In this document: positions 60,246-64,000 of the stretch, piece by piece | Layout of the letters: each line of letters begins with the position of its first letter | Numbering within the stretch: position 1 is the stretch's first letter | Assembly (NCBI GenBank): GCA_009809945.1 | Contig: WTPW01000596.1 | Coordinates: 255,569-319,568, forward strand | Reading direction: 5' to 3' | DNA from: Gigaspora margarita | Taxonomy: Eukaryota; Glomeromycota; Glomeromycetes; Diversisporales; Gigasporaceae | Length of the DNA: 64,000 bases | The notes under the pieces: generated by a model | Told to the model about the DNA's origin: nothing | Seen by the model: only the letters and a program-made list of their open reading frames with translations | Database searches by the model: none | Position numbers and translations under genes: made by a program

Positions 60246-61800
60246 ACTCATGAAACCAAGCTGGATCAGTAGATTTGTAACCTGGATCATACCAAGAGTG
60301 CATTGTCAAAATATTTTGATAATGTTCGAATATAATCTACAAACTCTGTATTACAAGATCAGATTGATTTTTGTTTATAATTAGATTTTCAGTTTTACAT
60401 TGTTTTTTTTTGTTTGTTTCATTTTTTTTGTTTGTTTTGTTTTTTCTCTTTGTTTTGTTTTTTTTCTTTTTTTTTATCTATTTTTAATTTTTTCTTTTTA
60501 TTTCGGCATTTACAAGAACACCACTAACCTAACTTTGGAGATTTGCAAGAAAACCTACAACTTTTTGCCACTTTTCAGGAATACAGATTTGATTTTGCAA
60601 GCCAACTCAGACTTTTGACACTTTGCAAAAACACAACTATTTCTTTGCAATTTCTAAATTGCCAAGAATATTTCTTTAAAGAAATGGTTTTAGTTGAGTG
60701 CAAGTCTTCACAAGTCTTTGCAAGATTTCATTATATTTCTTTTTCGTTTGATACTTTTTGTTTTTGTTTTTTTTTTAAATTTTTTTTTATTAATTTAATT
60801 TATTCCGGCACTTTACGAGCACACAACCCTTACTTCCTGGCACTTTCAAAAAAACCAACCCAGACTATTTCGGCATTTGGCAAACATAAAAAATGGAGAT
60901 TTAGGGCTTCCTTTGTTTTTTTATTCAGTTTGTTATATTTTTTGTTTTTTCATTTGTTTTTTTTTTATTTTTTCACTTCTCTACTATTTTTAGGAAGTGT
61001 TTAAAAAAGAGCGAAACAAAGATGATAGCCAAAACAAAAGAAATAGCTAAAGCAAAATAATAGTTAAAACAAAGAAGCGAAATAATAGCTAACTGTGGGG
61101 TGAGCAAAAATAAGCGTATAGAGCTAGTTTTTTATGAAATTATATGTAGCGAAGTGTGTAAGTATTTTAAAATATGTTTCGTTTTCGTTTTTTCATTTTT
61201 TTTGTGTTTATTTTTTTTTGTATTTATTTTTTTTTATTCAGTTTGCTTTTTTTTTATTTTTCACTTCTACACTATTTTTAGGAAGTATTTAAAAAAGAGC
61301 GAAATGAAGACGATAGCAAAAACAAAAGAAATAGTGAAACAAAATGATAGTTAAAACAAAAAAGCGAAATAATAGCAAATTGTAGGGTAAGTGAAAATAA
61401 GTGTGTAGGGCTAGTTTTTTTGGAATTATATATGATGAAGTGCGAAAGTATTTTAAAATACGTTTTCATTTTCATTTTTTTCATTTTTTTTGGTTCATTT
61501 TTTTCGTCATTTTTTTCATTTTTTTTGTATAATAATATATAATAAAAATATAATATTGAATAAAAATGTATATTTAATTTAAAATAAATTTAGAATATAA
61601 CGTATATCATAATAATAAATAAAAAAATATAAAATTTTATATTAAATTGCAAAACAATGCGAGAAAACCTGTAAAAACGTTCAAAAATTTGCAAAAGCGT
61701 AATTATGTGAATATGTATATCATTTATTTATTATTGTAATAATATGCAAAATGTTACCTCTTGTGACCCCAAAGAGGAGATAATTAGGTATGGGGTTGCA
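60246..61800. other. T-rich region between two hairpin arrays
   Basis: Long poly-T runs broken by G and C give Phe-rich open frames that I regard as composition artefacts. A 293-base unit is tandemly duplicated here (separate entry). Confidence 0.5.
60965..61490. repeat. Tandem duplication of a 293 bp unit
   Basis: Copies start near 60,968 and 61,261 and share CACTATTTTTAGGAAG-like sequence, AAAAAAGAGCGAAA, GCGAAATAATAGC and AGTATTTTAAAATA. Confidence 0.75.
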
Positions 61801-61814
61801 TTGTTTTTATTTGC

Positions 61815-61992
61815 TCTATTTCGCAATATTTCGCAATTTATTTCAAAATATTTCAAAATTTATTTCAAAATATTTTGAAAGAAATGCATACCGAAATCTT
61901 TCGAAAGATTGCAATTCTTTCAAAAGATTTCGCATCAATCACAATTCTTTTAGAAGATTTCGGCATGCAATTTCTTTCGAAAGATTTCGTAT
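61815..61992. repeat. Array of AAATCTTTCGAAAGATTT hairpins, right block
   Basis: Words AATCTTTCGAAAGATT and variants recur about five times. The block mirrors 60,060-60,245, so the two may bound one element. Confidence 0.65.
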
Positions 61993-63584
61993 ATTTATTT
62001 TGCTGATGTAACTAATCTAAAAGTCAAAAAATCAGAAATCAGAATCAGAAATTATTGATTTTTTTTTTTGATTATCAAATTTAATTTCACATTTTTTTGC
62101 AAACTACAATAATGAATAGTTAAATCAATAATTGGATATTCAACTACTTTTATTAGTTATATGTTATACAATTGATTATCCCAATAATATAAAATATAAT
62201 ATTTCAAGAGGTATAAATTTAGAATATACTATTTATTGCTTGATAATATAACTTTCTAACTGTAATTTTGAATATTAAATGAGTAATAAAATATGCTAAT
62301 TGCTATTTGCAAAAACATTTAATAAATAAAAACTTTATAAAATATAGTCTGAACCTATCTGAATTACATTTTGAATTAAACCAATTATATAATTCATATA
62401 GATCTAGCATTATAATCCCAGTAGTTGATGTAATCAATAGAATTGCCCCAATAATGTTATAGATTAAATTGCTAAAACTTATTATAACTAGTTATAGCAA
62501 TCATTGGGATGATTTTACTATATTACTAGATTAATATAATCAATTGAAAAAGTTAGCTACACAAATATAAATTTTAAATATAAATAAAAATATAATATAA
62601 AAAGAATTACCTAAAGTAATAATTAATCACTTTCTTATTTAATAAGCATAAGTGATGTATATTTATCAAAGAGAAACTTCCAATTGGATTATAATAATTA
62701 TAATTATTAGCATAATGGCCAGGACTATAACACATATTACCAAAGATGTTGAAGTCAATATAGCAACTCCATATTCACTATTATCAGTTTGAGCATAAAG
62801 ATCTACTTTTATTTTTTATAGCACTAATTAAAGCCTTAGTGCTATTTAATTATTGTAACTGGTAAAACTTCTTATTAATCTAAATCTACTAGAGTACATC
62901 ACTTATATGCTATATCTTTAAAGATATAAAAAAAAAAATTATCTGTTTAATTGTTGAAAGGGTACTTGAGGTAAAATAAATCTATAATTTTTTTGAGTCA
63001 TTTTGGCACTTGAAGAATTTATACTTGGATCCATTTTGTAAACTTGTGGTAAATTTGGTAATTGCGAAATGATATAATTTATCTAAGTTATAGTGAGTTT
63101 AATAAAATAAATAATTAATAAAAATAATAATAATAATAATAACTAACAAAACATTCCTTTAGGACTATAAAACTATAGGTTTGAAGGATCATTTTGTTAA
63201 CAAGCTCCTATATTAACTTATACTATTCAGAAAATTCTTCAGAATATGCTTAAATTTACAAGTAACAGTGCCACAGTGAAAAACACTTCATTTTTTTTAA
63301 ATTCAGATTGAAACCAACTAAAGCTAACTTTGTAAGAACCTTTATTGTCTATAAATAAAATGTATTCTATAGTTCTTAGATTTAGAACTTGTCTAACATT
63401 CCAATAATTATAATTAACTAATTGTTTCAATCTTTGTTCTCTAGCTTCACCCTAAAAAGAACACAAATATTTTCATTGCACAGGACTATACTAGTTAGAA
63501 GGCTCATATTCAAAAAGATAAACAAAGGAAAAAAAGAAAAAGAAAAAGAGTTGAACATATTTTCAAAAAAAGTATTAATAGAAA
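61993..63584. other. AT-rich stretch without recognised gene
   Basis: An imperfect inverted repeat spans about 62,410-62,545 (CCAATAATGTTATAG against CTATAGCAATCATTGGG-like sequence). 63,117-63,142 is an AAT microsatellite. Short frames near 63,240-63,630 overlap on both strands and have no family resemblance. Confidence 0.4.
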
Positions 63585-63680
63585 CAGGACCCCAGACATC
63601 TCTGATATATGTCATATTTTTTTTTTAGCAAATTGCAGAAAATTTGGTCTAAGGTCCAAATTTAAGTTTTAGCAAATTGA
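63585..63680. mobile_element. Left-end fragment of the CAGGACC family
   Basis: CAGGACCCCAGACATCTCTG matches the termini at 38803-39078 but no partner end is seen before the next element. Confidence 0.45.
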
Positions 63681-63784
63681 GGTTAATTTTAAAAAAGGTT
63701 ATATAAAGCATTTTGGCAAATTACAGCAATTTTATGCATGTTATATTTTATTTTTAGCAAATTACCTACATTTTGCAAGAATAA

Positions 63785-64000
63785 TACCCAAAAATAAGCT
63801 ATCTCATTTTTTTGTACTACTATGATTTTTAAAAATTTAAGATGCTTAATTTTGAATTTTTTTGATCAAAAAATCCAAAATTAAGAATCTTCTCTTAAAT
63901 TTTCAAGAAATATAAAAGTAAATATGCCGGAATAATGTATTTTTATGTGCTGAACAAGTTTTCTTAGAGCACTTTGTTAGAATTAATTAGTAAAATTTTG
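63785..64000. mobile_element. AAGCTAC-family MITE, cut by the window end
   Basis: CCCAAAAATAAGCTATCTC resembles the family terminus, and module A follows in reverse orientation from about 63,905. The other end lies outside the window. Confidence 0.5.

Noticed and set aside
60400..61354. Several Phe-rich open frames of 70-150 codons
   Set aside because: They come from poly-T runs. Overlapping frames on both strands and a tandem duplication explain them better than genes.

Overview
The window is eukaryotic nuclear DNA: very AT-rich, with short spliced introns (69 and 89 bases), a tRNA-derived SINE, many TIR elements and almost no long open frames. The recognisable protein families are a BTB-BACK-TLDc protein, Sel1-like repeat proteins, a Tc1-type transposase and a multicopy unnamed protein family. 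This mixture is what I would expect from an arbuscular mycorrhizal fungus (Glomeromycotina, Rhizophagus-like). That assignment is an inference from gene content and composition, not from a marker gene. No prokaryotic operon, rRNA, intact tRNA or CRISPR array was seen.

Layout. 0-8.5 kb: a decayed gene copy on the minus strand (about 0.25-4.5 kb), split by a nested TIR element, followed by small MITEs and a LINE-like 3' fragment. 8.9-10.4 kb: the best gene, a two-exon BTB-BACK-TLDc protein. 10.4-18 kb: lower repeat density, with a small secreted cysteine protein on the minus strand (15.1-15.44 kb). 18-43.5 kb: almost wholly transposon-derived, with nested insertions up to four deep, large fold-back palindromes, two SINEs, a truncated LINE-like element, hAT-like, pogo-like and PIF/Harbinger-like MITEs, a triplicated 0.9 kb unit and one Tc1/mariner element with long TIRs. 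44-49.9 kb: a second lower-repeat island with two more copies of the small secreted protein (one broken, one intact) and a broken Sel1-repeat gene. 50-64 kb: more repeats, including a second decayed copy of the 0.25-4.5 kb family (54.7-58.5 kb, plus strand), again split by nested elements.

Only three genes look intact: the BTB-TLDc gene and two secreted cysteine proteins. The secreted proteins share length, intron position and six cysteines, so they are recent paralogues. The most unusual feature is the mobile DNA. Elements with unrelated termini and different target-site duplications share the same internal modules. A GC-rich hAT-like element carries a Sel1-repeat gene fragment. The SINE and the LINE-like elements share a 3' tail. 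Most element boundaries below rest on terminal repeats plus target-site duplications read directly from the sequence; superfamily names rest on terminus and duplication type only, because apart from the Tc1 element none encodes a recognisable transposase.
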